Program-made: the position numbers and the translations under genes
Shown here: one piece after another, positions 1 to 7,218 of the stretch
Layout: each line of letters starts with the position of its first letter
Position numbering within the stretch: the stretch's first letter is position 1
Notes under the pieces: generated by a model
What the model was told of the DNA's origin: nothing
Database searches by the model: none
Seen by the model: only the letters and a program-made list of their open reading frames with translations
Assembly: GCA_034440115.1 (NCBI GenBank)
Contig: JAWXBM010000070.1
Span: 1 to 17,741 of the forward strand
DNA: 17,741 bases
Source of the DNA: JAWXBM01 sp034440115
GTDB taxonomy: Bacteria; Pseudomonadota; Gammaproteobacteria; Xanthomonadales; SZUA-36
Direction of reading: 5' to 3'

Positions 1-145
1 GAAGGTGGCCTGGGATGACGCACTGAAGGTGGCCCGGGATGACGCACTGAAGGTGGCCCGGGATGACGCACTGAAGGTGGCCCGGGAAGACGCACTGAAG
101 GTGGCCCGGGAAGACGCACTGAAGGTGGCCCGGGAAGACGCAGGC
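1..145. repeat. 24-bp tandem repeat array, six copies, cut by window edge
   Basis: Six consecutive 24-bp units start at 1, 25, 49, 73, 97 and 121; the last is incomplete. The units are nearly identical. Unit 1 has CCTGG where the others have CCCGG, units 1-3 carry GATGAC and units 4-6 carry GAAGAC, so the array looks recently amplified. The unit is a multiple of three, and one plus-strand frame (2-148) stays open as an octapeptide repeat KVAR(D/E)DAL ending in TAG at 146-148. This could be the tail of a protein entering from the left. On the minus strand each unit begins CGTCATCCCGGGCC, the seed found in the other intergenic repeats of this window, which favours a non-coding minisatellite. 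The sequence does not decide between the two. Confidence 0.9.
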
Positions 146-206
146 TAGGAAAGCCCAGGAAATACAAGCCATGTAGAATAACCGCGAATTCCTTGGAACC
201 CGTGCA

Positions 207-322
207 ATGCCAGACATCGTCGTTATGTCTTTCTTGCTGGGTATGGTAGCCGGACTGGTGCGCTCTGATCTGGCCATCCCCAAGGCAGCTTTCGATACCC
301 TGAGCCTGTTGCTTATTTTGAG
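207..322 (+). pseudogene. N-terminal stump of an SbtA-like (DUF897) sodium-dependent bicarbonate permease
   Basis: From the ATG at 207 the frame encodes about 38 residues, beginning MPDIVVMSFLLGMVAGLVRS and continuing with DLAIPKAAFDTLSLLLILS. This resembles the first membrane segment and the SDLxxPKA stretch at the start of SbtA/DUF897 permeases. Family members continue with an IGLKGG-type motif; here the frame instead runs into sequence that is the 3' end of the convergent peptidase gene and stops at 417-419. A full protein of this family is over 300 residues, so this is a fragment. No convincing Shine-Dalgarno precedes the ATG. The assignment rests on recognising a short, mostly hydrophobic segment, so family identity is moderate while truncation, if the identity holds, is clear. 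Confidence 0.45.
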
Positions 323-343
323 TCATCGCCTACTGGCGATTCG

Positions 344-3034
344 TCAGTGCATCGGCCGAGCGTGCGCGGAGCCGCGAAAGATGGCGTTCATGAAGATCAC
401 ATTCAGACCGTCGAGGTAGGCACGAATGGTGGGATCTTGCGTAAAGCCAATCACGAAACCGCGTCCCGATGGCTGGGCGACGACGAAGGGTTTGAAGGCG
501 AGTTGTTTACGGTTTTCTTCCCAGATGTAACCGCTTGCCAGCAAGTTTTCAGCCGACGCAAAGCGCGCGACATTGAAACCGGAATCGAGCCGAATCGGCG
601 TGTAAATATTGTCGCCCCAGGCGAGAACGTTCAGCGAGGAAGCGACGCCTGCCGACAACCAGTGCTCCGATAAAACGTCGGCTCGAAGGAGCGCGCCGGC
701 GAGGAAATCGGGTAGTTTGGTTTTCGGCGTGATGGACTGTTCGTAATCGGCGAGGCTCGTCAGGTTACGACCGGCAACCGTCGCCTCGGGTTGTTCGTCG
801 TCAGCGCCGCTGGATGCACTGTCCTCGTCGCCTTCCTCGACCACCGCTTTTTCACGGCGGATCGACAGCAAATCAACGTTTGCGTCGGCGAGATAGTCGT
901 TGGCCGAGCCGAGCGCGATCAGTACACCACCTTTTTGAACCCAGTCGCGGAGATTATCGGCACCCGACTCGCCCAGCACACCGGCGTAGCCATCGCCGTC
1001 CATCTCCGGCAGGATCAGGACTTCATAATTGCTCAGGTCAGCCTTGGCGATGCGCTCTGTGCGGATGGCCGTGACCGGGTAGTCGAATTGCCGTTCGATT
1101 ACGAACCGGGCTTGCCCCGCGCTGGTCGGGCGGGTCGGATTATCCCATGCGATCGCAACGTCGGGCCGGTTGTGACTGACGACCTGGTTGCTGCCGAGGT
1201 TAGGCCCATCAGTCACCCAGCTATCATCGACAGCCACCATGTTGGCGCCGCTTCTGGTCGCGATGTCCCGAACCGCCCGGTGAATGTCAGCCGCATTGTC
1301 GGCGACAGCAACGATAAGCGTGCCTGCCGGGTAACGACGGCCCTCTAAAGTAAACCCCGCGTCAGTGCTCTTGACCAACACACCGCGCTGCAAAGCGTGC
1401 GATAAAAAGCGAACGGCGGTGGCCTCACCCCAGGGCACGAGGTAGGCGACCTTGGCATGGGTGGTCGGCAGTTCCGGCGCGTGAACCAGGCTGGGCCCGG
1501 CCGATGTTGTGCCGACGTTCGGCAGCAGATTGCATGTTTCTGCCCGAACATTCATCTGCAGTGGCAGGGACCAGGCCGTTATATCGTAGATCTTGCTTTC
1601 AAGGCCAATAGCGCGGCGTTTTTCCTGCTCGCCGACAAAGCCGCTGTCCATGGCGACGTTGGCATCGAGCAGAGTGCGCACGAGCCGCTTGGCAGGCTGT
1701 GCCATGTCGATGACGTAACTGCCGGCGGCATAGTCCTCGCCGCAGGCCTTGAAGCTGCCATTCGCCACACCAACTGCAACGCCTTGCTGCACCAACATTC
1801 CGGCCAGCTTGTTGGCTCCGGCCTGGTCCGTTTGTTGCGGAATGATATAGGTGCGAATGTCGTCGGATCGGCCTTCGGCGATGGCCGATAGCTGGTAGTC
1901 GTAGAAGTCCTGCAGGAATTTCTGCCGATTCCTGGCAACGGTTTCGGCGCTGCCGAGCGAGGTGACGAAATGATTGCGCACCGCATCCCGGTAGCGAAGC
2001 TCATGGCCATTGTATTGGCGGAATATCAGCCCCTCGACACCCGCTTGCTCGTAGGTCATGGCGATACTGCCGAAATACTGCGGCCAGGAGGATCCGTAGC
2101 CGGAGTAGAAATTGTCGTACACATCGCGTGAGAAATAGTCGATGCCGAACTCATCAAACCAGGCGGCATTCGTCTGGCCGAATAACTCCTCGTTCTTGAC
2201 TTGCGTGGGCGTGACGTGCGGATTAATCGGTTCTGCGCCGGGCGCAAAGTAGTAGCTGCTGTCACCGCCCATTTCATGGAGGTCAACATAGACAACCGGA
2301 AACCAATCCTGGAACGCGACAACCCGTCCGACAGATTCGGCTTGGTTCAGAGTGAACCAGTCACGATTCATGTCGAACAGGTAGTGGTTGTAGCGTCCGC
2401 CCGGCCACGGTTGATCGTGCTCGGCGGCGAGCCGGTTCGGGTCCGGGGCCAGACCTTCGGCCATCTCAAAACCATGAATGAAGCGATCGCGGCCGTCCGG
2501 GTTTTGCATCGGATCTATGATGACCACGGACTCACGCAGTATATCGGCGACGCGAGGGTCACCGCGTGCGGCCAGCAGGTGATAAGCGGTCAGCATCGAG
2601 GCATCGGTCGATGAGATTTCATCGCCGTGCACGCCGTAGCTGAGCCAGGTGACGGCCGGCCCGGATTGGATGATGCGATCGGCTTCGCTACGACTCGTTG
2701 TCGCAGCATTTCGAAGGCTCTGCATGTCCCGTTTGATGTCATCGATGCGGCGCATGTTTTCAGGGGATGCGATGACGACATAGATGAGATCACGACCTTC
2801 CCAACTCTCGGCGTAGCGGTGCACGGTAACCCGATCAGGGTCGGACGAGGCCAGGGCCTCGAAGTAGCGCACGGCCTCGGCGTGCCAGGTGATGCGTTCG
2901 CCGGGGGCGTGGCCGAGAACTGATTCGATGGTGGGAACGGATGGGTCGTAGTCGGCGTTGGGCCAGAATTCGAAGTCCTGAGCATTGGCTGTTATTGCGA
3001 AAAGGGCTGCTGCGAGGCTGAGGATGGATCGCAT
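344..3034 (-). CDS. Secreted M14-family zinc metallocarboxypeptidase, 896 aa
   Basis: Probable exported peptidase that trims peptides in the periplasm or outside the cell. Residues 1-18 form a signal peptide (charged start, AAALFAI core, cleavage at ANA-QD). The M14 catalytic domain spans about 45-360: zinc ligands H136 and E139 in VHGDE, H253 in DLHEMGGD as third ligand, DPMQNPDGRDRF at 174-185, DMNRDW at 221-226, and the likely catalytic glutamate E329 in TYEQAG. The C-terminal half contains a flavodoxin/glutamine-amidotransferase-like segment (about 643-715, with EVLILPEMDG and WVQKGGVLIALGS) and an acidic linker near 733-750. This long architecture is seen in many marine and soil proteobacterial M14 proteins. 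The start is supported by GGAG 8 nt upstream. A small hairpin just past the stop (325-340, ATCGCC-TACT-GGCGAT) lacks a T-tract and is only a weak terminator candidate. The substrate cannot be inferred. Confidence 0.93.
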   Translation of the reverse strand: MRSILSLAAALFAITANAQDFEFWPNADYDPSVPTIESVLGHAPGERITWHAEAVRYFEALASSDPDRVTVHRYAESWEGRDLIYVVIASPENMRRIDDIKRDMQSLRNAATTSRSEADRIIQSGPAVTWLSYGVHGDEISSTDASMLTAYHLLAARGDPRVADILRESVVIIDPMQNPDGRDRFIHGFEMAEGLAPDPNRLAAEHDQPWPGGRYNHYLFDMNRDWFTLNQAESVGRVVAFQDWFPVVYVDLHEMGGDSSYYFAPGAEPINPHVTPTQVKNEELFGQTNAAWFDEFGIDYFSRDVYDNFYSGYGSSWPQYFGSIAMTYEQAGVEGLIFRQYNGHELRYRDAVRNHFVTSLGSAETVARNRQKFLQDFYDYQLSAIAEGRSDDIRTYIIPQQTDQAGANKLAGMLVQQGVAVGVANGSFKACGEDYAAGSYVIDMAQPAKRLVRTLLDANVAMDSGFVGEQEKRRAIGLESKIYDITAWSLPLQMNVRAETCNLLPNVGTTSAGPSLVHAPELPTTHAKVAYLVPWGEATAVRFLSHALQRGVLVKSTDAGFTLEGRRYPAGTLIVAVADNAADIHRAVRDIATRSGANMVAVDDSWVTDGPNLGSNQVVSHNRPDVAIAWDNPTRPTSAGQARFVIERQFDYPVTAIRTERIAKADLSNYEVLILPEMDGDGYAGVLGESGADNLRDWVQKGGVLIALGSANDYLADANVDLLSIRREKAVVEEGDEDSASSGADDEQPEATVAGRNLTSLADYEQSITPKTKLPDFLAGALLRADVLSEHWLSAGVASSLNVLAWGDNIYTPIRLDSGFNVARFASAENLLASGYIWEENRKQLAFKPFVVAQPSGRGFVIGFTQDPTIRAYLDGLNVIFMNAIFRGSAHARPMH

Positions 3035-3162
3035 TAATGGTTCTCCGGAGCGTTTTTGTTGTGGCTACTTTACACTTCTGTGCATGGATTTTGAGGCTTG
3101 GGTGTCTGGCGGGTTCGTTTGTTGGCGCCCTTTGCGCGCGAAGGTCAGCTAACCCATCATTC

Positions 3163-3220
3163 GTAGGAGCGCGCTCTGCGCGCGATTGGGCAGGAATGTC
3201 GCCCGAGAGCGACCTCCTAC
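3163..3220. repeat. REP/BIME-like palindromic element
   Basis: The element starts GTAGGAGCGCGC, turns through TCT into GCGCGCGAT, and closes with GACCTCCTAC, so the outer 7-bp arms GTAGGAG/CTCCTAC enclose an inner GC-rich stem. A second, diverged full copy lies at 15579-15640 and a half copy at 15657-15680. The outline resembles the GTAGGAGCG-type REP sequences of pseudomonads and relatives. It lies between the divergent peptidase and TIGR02444 genes, upstream of both. A further degenerate GCGC stem occurs at about 3124-3141. Confidence 0.75.
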
Positions 3221-3256
3221 AGTGCAGCTTATGATTCATAACCCCGATCTATTGCG

Positions 3257-3313
3257 TTGACTCGTTCGGAGCGACGAATATACGATATCCCGAACCTGTT
3301 ATGAGATATCGTA
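3257..3313 (+). promoter_or_regulatory. Candidate promoter with overlapping inverted-repeat operator
   Basis: A possible -35 TTGACT (3257-3262) and -10 TACGAT (3281-3286) are 18 nt apart. A perfect 9-bp inverted repeat, TACGATATC at 3281-3289 and GATATCGTA at 3305-3313, overlaps the -10 and the predicted transcription start. This geometry would suit repressor binding. The repeat also covers an in-frame ATG at 3301, which favours the later ATG at 3334 as the real start of the next gene. No regulator is identified. Confidence 0.35.
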
Positions 3314-3333
3314 CAATTCCGATTAACCCAAGC

Positions 3334-3897
3334 ATGAATATTCGCTCCCTCAAATTCTGGAATTTCTCCCTGGCTGTTTACGGTCAGCCCGAGGTCCCCG
3401 AAGCCTGCCTGTGGCTTCAGGATGAACGCGGAGCGGATATCAACCTGGTGTTGTTTTGCCTGTGGGCAGGTGCACTCGGAATACCGTTGCGAAAACCTGT
3501 GATGCACTCGGCGCTGAGGTTTTCCGAACGCTGGGCTGGCGAGGTCATTCATCCGCTGCGTGCGGTACGACGCTGGATGAAACAAGATGAAGCGCTGAGT
3601 ACAATCGCTGATGTGGATGGAATGTTAGCCTTGCGTGAACGAGTCAAGGCTGTTGAATTGGCTGCGGAGCAACAACAACAAATTCAATTGGAAACCCTGC
3701 TCAGCCCATCCCCGGCAACGGGTAGCGAACGCCCGGAGGTGGCTGCCGGTGGAAACCTCGATGCATACTTTGCACATCTTAATATGGTGCTGGACGATGA
3801 ACTCATGGAACGCGTAGAGATAGTGGCGCATGCAGTAGCGCAGGTCGTGGTCGACTTTGATGCGCAGGCCTTTTGCGCGAGAACTGCAATTGGCTAA
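3334..3897 (+). CDS. TIGR02444 family (DUF2390) protein, function unknown
   Basis: A conserved proteobacterial family of unknown function. The N-terminal signature is visible: FWNFSLAVYG, then EACLWLQDERGADINLVLFCLWAG, which is the hallmark of TIGR02444 proteins. The middle (about residues 60-110) is helical and charged and includes AEQQQQIQLETLL. Translation could begin at the ATG at 3301, but an inverted repeat overlaps that codon and the family usually begins just before FWNFS, so the ATG at 3334 is preferred (187 aa). Neither start has a clear Shine-Dalgarno. The stop is 15 nt before ubiX, so the two genes are probably one transcript. The residues beyond about 135 match the family less clearly to my eye. 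No membrane segment or signal peptide is seen. Confidence 0.8.
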   Translation: MNIRSLKFWNFSLAVYGQPEVPEACLWLQDERGADINLVLFCLWAGALGIPLRKPVMHSALRFSERWAGEVIHPLRAVRRWMKQDEALSTIADVDGMLALRERVKAVELAAEQQQQIQLETLLSPSPATGSERPEVAAGGNLDAYFAHLNMVLDDELMERVEIVAHAVAQVVVDFDAQAFCARTAIG

Positions 3898-3912
3898 CGC
3901 CCGGGAGCCCGC

Positions 3913-4482
3913 ATGAAGCTTGTTATTGGCATATCCGGTGCCAGTGGTGCCATCTATGGCGTGCGCATGTTGCAGGTATTGCAGGACATTGATACGGTCG
4001 AAACGCACCTGATCCTGTCCCGTCATGGCCGCCTGAACATCGAGATCGAAACCGACTTCAGTCCTCGCGAAGTCGAAGCCATGGCCGACCAGGTGCACAG
4101 CGATCGCAACCTGGCTGCCAGTCTCTCTTCCGGTTCGTTTCAAATCGACGCAATGGTGGTAGCACCCTGCTCGATGAAAACTTTGTCGGGTATCGTCAAT
4201 TCCTATTCTGACAACTTGTTGGTGAGAGCCGCTGACGTCACCCTCAAGGAATTTCGCAAGCTCGTCATTGTGCCGCGCGAATCGCCGTTACACGTGGGCC
4301 ACACGCGCTTGCTGCACGAGGCTGCCAAGATGGGAGCCCTGATCGTTCCGCCCATGCCAGCCTTCTACAACCGGCCGAAAACCGTCGACGACATTATTAA
4401 CCATACGGTCGGACGAGTGCTCGACCTGCTCGGTATCGAAGCAGACTTGGTGCGGCGCTGGCAGGGGCTTCGGCAGCCGTGA
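3913..4482 (+). CDS. ubiX: Flavin prenyltransferase UbiX
   Basis: Attaches a dimethylallyl group to reduced FMN to make prenylated FMN, the cofactor of UbiD-type decarboxylases used in ubiquinone synthesis and in aromatic acid decarboxylation. The 189-residue length is typical. Family signatures are in order: GISGASGAIYGVRMLQVLQD at 6-25 (flavin-binding start), SSGSFQIDAMVVAPCSMKTL at 72-91, SYSDNLLVRAADVTLKE at 97-113, RESPLHVGHTRLLHEAAKMG at 122-141, and the C-terminal PPMPAFYNRP with WQG near the end. The start is supported by GGGAG about 7 nt upstream. It follows the TIGR02444 gene by 15 nt. No ubiD lies in the window, so whether it serves ubiquinone synthesis or the decayed catabolic block next door is open. 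Confidence 0.95.
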   Translation: MKLVIGISGASGAIYGVRMLQVLQDIDTVETHLILSRHGRLNIEIETDFSPREVEAMADQVHSDRNLAASLSSGSFQIDAMVVAPCSMKTLSGIVNSYSDNLLVRAADVTLKEFRKLVIVPRESPLHVGHTRLLHEAAKMGALIVPPMPAFYNRPKTVDDIINHTVGRVLDLLGIEADLVRRWQGLRQP

Positions 4483-4508
4483 CAATGCGAGTGAGGCAGA
4501 CTGAAAGC

Positions 4509-4526
4509 TCAACCTGTTCAGGTTGA
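4509..4526. other. Perfect 18-bp palindrome between convergent ubiX and the LysR remnant
   Basis: TCAACCTG-TT-CAGGTTGA has perfect 8-bp arms. It sits 27 nt after the ubiX stop and overlaps the stop codon of the LysR remnant on the other strand. No T-tract follows on either strand, so intrinsic termination is not well supported. It could be a transcript-end stem or a binding site. Confidence 0.4.
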
Positions 4527-4760
4527 CCCGGTCCAGAGGGGGCGGGGCTCGTTGGGCATTTCCCGCAGACAATTGACGAACGCGTGGCAGGCCGGGGAAA
4601 TCACGTTCCGCTTGCGGTAAGTCAGTGTTACGCTGGTTTTGAGTTCGAGCCTGCTGGCGGGCAGCACAACAAGGTTGGAGAATTGGTGGTTACCCCGGGT
4701 TCAGGCGAAACCAGGCCTGCTCCGAGAAATATTTCATCCAGGTTGGGCAATGAGCCCCCG
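4518..4760 (-). pseudogene. LysR-type regulator remnant (C-terminal part with internal deletion)
   Basis: Two minus-strand frames carry pieces of a LysR effector-binding domain. The upstream piece (about 4760 down to 4680) reads SLPNLDEIFLGAGLVSPEP followed by GVTTNSPT. The downstream piece, in another frame, reads NLVVLPASRLELKTSVTLTY then RKRNVISPACHAFVNCLREM and stops at 4518-4520. The second piece matches the usual LysR ending (basic strand, LSPA, final helix with LR). Roughly 25 residues that normally lie between them are absent, and the frame changes at that point. The N-terminal DNA-binding half is missing, replaced by the truncated end of the aldolase-like gene. The original effector cannot be told. 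Confidence 0.6.
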
Positions 4761-6000
4761 ATTCCGCATTCGTGATCTGGTAGCATTGACCTGGACCCGG
4801 TCGCCGTAGCGCTCAAAACACTCGTAGGTCATGGCCGGGTCGCCGAAACCCACCTTGATGGACACGATGTTCGGCAGATCGGCAATCGGATCGTAGGCGT
4901 CGAAAGGTACATGGCTGGGGTGAAAGCGCACGAAATCGAACTTGTCGGTGCCGTACATGACCAGGCCCAGATTGGTTGCCTCGGATATGCGGCGTGTCAT
5001 GGCGACGATGTCGGCCCGTGCAGGTCGGCCGGAAATCCTGCGGATAAGCCAACAGGGCATGGCTGGCGCCAACCTTTTCGGCGTGCTCCAGCATCTCCAG
5101 AGTATCTTCGAAAGAGTCGAACAGCAGGGTGAATGAAACCTGGATTTTATCCGCTGCCTCGTCGCAGACGATTTCGAGAAAACGTTTGTTCGCTGCCAGC
5201 GTTCGGCCCATGGCCGCGAGGGCGGGGAACAAGTTCCAGTAAATGCCCATGGCCGTGTCCATCTCACCCTTGCGCAGGGCATCGAGAAATTGGTTGGCAT
5301 AGGGTTTTTCCGGGGATTGCAGCGCTTCCACACACCAAGCACCACTCCATTGCAGGTCAAAGTTCTGCACCAGCATGGGCAACATGCCGAAGTTCATGCT
5401 GGTCACCAGCAGGCGGTCGCAGAACCGCTCGCAGCATTCCAGTATCAGGCCGGCATCCATGCTGCCCAGTTGCAGGGCAATGACGTTGTCGAGATCAGCC
5501 AGGCGCTCGAACGCTTCGAACGGCAAACCACTGGGGTGCAGATGGCGCATGGCAAAATTTTCCGAGGCCAGCAGTACCAGCCCAAGATGGCTGGCCTGGG
5601 ACAGGGCGCTGGCAAACTCAACCACTTCGTCATGGGAGCTGGGACGGAAGTTCTGCGGCCAGGTGATTTGCGCGTGGGAGACACCGACCGATTCGGCGAA
5701 CTGCAGTTGGGCGACGTCCTGTTCCAGCGACTCGCCGGCCAAAGACATGCCAATGTGGATGTCGTCACCCGCCTCGTCACAGGCGATCTCAAGCAAGCGA
5801 CGCTGTTCTGTCGGCGTCATCCCCGACTCCATGGCGCACAGAGTTGCGAAAAACCCGTGCGCGATGCTTTGCCGTACATCAAGCCGGATGCCTTCCTCAT
5901 TCAGTTCGCGATAGTTCGCCGAAAAGGAGGGCATCAGGATGTTTTCAAAGCCCTGGAACTGCTCGCGCGCCCAGTTTTTGCGATCTCCTCGCTTGATCAT
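4734..6000 (-). pseudogene. Fused and frameshifted pair of DHDPS-family aldolase paralogs
   Basis: From the ATG at 6000 the frame encodes a DHDPS/N-acetylneuraminate-lyase-like protein (copy 1, about residues 1-266, with FENILMPSFSANY, GFFATLCAMESGMT, WPQNFRP, YWNLFPALAAMGR). It then continues directly into a second, related copy starting at KRFLEIVCDEAADKIQVS (about residue 272) that lacks its first ~65 residues. After QDFRP (about residue 325, near 5020) the match moves to another frame (ADIVAMTRRISEATNLG, HPSHVPFDAYDPIADLPNIV, ERYGDRVQVNA), showing a frameshift. Homology ends near 4784, where LysR remnant sequence begins. Copy 1 has Leu (LVLLASENF) and Gln (DNVIALQLG) where copy 2 has Tyr (LVMYGTDKF) and Lys (NIVSIKVGF), the positions expected for the family tyrosine and Schiff-base lysine. 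An ATG 72 nt further upstream is possible but adds residues unlike the family. The gene is probably non-functional. Confidence 0.75.
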
Positions 6001-6153
6001 GCACCGCTCATTGTGTTCGGGTGAAAATACCCGGTGCGGCAGACAATATTTGCATGGCCCATGCCCTGTCAAACAGGAATCACGGTTTCAGCCATGAATT
6101 AGAGTTATGTAAGGGCGAGGGGTTTTCGGCGACACGCTCCCTGGGTGCTACTT

Positions 6154-6900
6154 TCAGACCACTCCGGCACAATCCAGGTCTTCCACAATCTGCGAGCAGG
6201 CTTCGTAAATGGCTTTGCCAACAGAGTCCAGTCGGTCCCGCCGCAATGAAGCTGCAATGCCCGATACCAGCACGATGCCCAGTAATGAGCTGTCTTTCAA
6301 AGACAGCAGCGGAGCGGCCACAGCACGCACACCCTCCAGGTATTCCTGGTCATCGGTAGCGTAACCGGTGCTGCGAACGGCCTTCGCAGCGCGGTTACTG
6401 ATCCTGGTCGACTTGGCTTGTTGTGGATCGCCCCAGGCAGCCAGTACTTTGGCGCAGGCACCAGCATGCAGGGGAATGGTATGCCCCGGCGAGGCGGCTA
6501 CCACGATCATGGCCCGCGGATCATGTGGCTGGCAGGTATCCTGCACCAGGAAATCTTTTTCTTTCGCCACCAGCATCAGGACGTTTTCACTTAGCGTTTC
6601 AGCCAGCTGCTGTAAATAAGGCCGGGCAATGGTCGTCAGGCTGAGGCTGGCACGGGACGAGGCACCCAGGCGCAACAGCTTGGGGCCGAGCCGATAGCGC
6701 TTGGTTTCTTCGTTGCGCTCAAGCAGGCCATGCATCCGCAACGTCTCAAGGATCTCACGCACGGTGCCCTTGGATACTTCCAACTGATCAGCCAATTCTG
6801 TGATGCGCATCGGCCGCCCCTCTGCCTGGATGGCATCCAGAATCCGTGCGGCACGATCCACGGCTGGAACAACGCGAGACGTTAAAGGTGTTTGAGGCAT
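6154..6900 (-). CDS. IclR-family transcriptional regulator
   Basis: Probable repressor or activator of catabolic genes. The N-terminal winged helix-turn-helix covers about residues 12-75 (AVDRAARILDAI, RITELADQLEVSKGTVREIL, LRMHGLLER, YRLGPKLLRLG). The effector-binding domain follows (ARPYLQQLAETLSENVLMLV at 92-111, then HTIPLHAGACAKVLAAWGD and VRAVAAPLL). The stretch from WGDPQQAKS to STGYATDDQEY (156-187) is shorter than usual, because the helix that normally follows the GACAKVL segment is nearly absent, so effector binding may be altered. Length is 248 residues. The start at 6900 has only a weak Shine-Dalgarno. It diverges from the aldehyde dehydrogenase gene across a 318-nt spacer, the classic arrangement for an IclR regulator and its target, and it also lies just upstream of the broken aldolase gene on the same strand. 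Confidence 0.88.
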   Translation of the reverse strand: MPQTPLTSRVVPAVDRAARILDAIQAEGRPMRITELADQLEVSKGTVREILETLRMHGLLERNEETKRYRLGPKLLRLGASSRASLSLTTIARPYLQQLAETLSENVLMLVAKEKDFLVQDTCQPHDPRAMIVVAASPGHTIPLHAGACAKVLAAWGDPQQAKSTRISNRAAKAVRSTGYATDDQEYLEGVRAVAAPLLSLKDSSLLGIVLVSGIAASLRRDRLDSVGKAIYEACSQIVEDLDCAGVV

Positions 6901-7218
6901 GGTGCGAAGGTCCAGCTGAGAGGGTGGTGCGACTGACCATAAGCCTGCGCGCGCGGCAGGTCAACCGTACCTGATGCTGCGATCAGTGCGCCTCCCTCCC
7001 AAGTCAGGGGCCTAAACCGTGCCGCTGTAAGGCGGGTTAATGAATATTGCCACCAGCCAGAACGATCCTGAATAATAGGACATGAATTGCAGTTATGGAC
7101 ATTTGCCAAGAAGGAATTGGTGTCGTTATGCCCTGACTGGCTTTCCGTGCCAGAATTTCCACCTGCGATGCGCACTGATCGCACCGACCTGAAACCAGCT
7201 CAAACCAGGAGTCCGCTT
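6901..7218. promoter_or_regulatory. Divergent control region between IclR and aldehyde dehydrogenase genes
   Basis: A 318-nt non-coding spacer. A plausible plus-strand promoter is TTGCCA at 7047-7052 and AATAAT at 7071-7076, 18 nt apart, each matching five of six consensus bases; it would give a leader of about 135 nt. A second possible -35 (TTGCCA, 7103-7108) has no good -10. A short GC palindrome (CCTGC-GCGCGCG-GCAGG) lies around 6952-6968. I see no convincing IclR operator. The dehydrogenase frame stays open upstream to 7087, but the real start is at 7219. Confidence 0.35.

Noticed and set aside
791..1348. Plus-strand 185-aa frame inside the peptidase gene
   Set aside because: It lies antisense to the M14 coding sequence, has no family resemblance, and reflects the GC-rich codon pattern of the real gene.
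3625..4143. Minus-strand 172-aa frame across the TIGR02444/ubiX junction
   Set aside because: Antisense to two recognised genes and without motifs.
5290..6024. Plus-strand 244-aa frame across the aldolase region
   Set aside because: Antisense to clearly recognisable DHDPS-family sequence; no motifs of its own.
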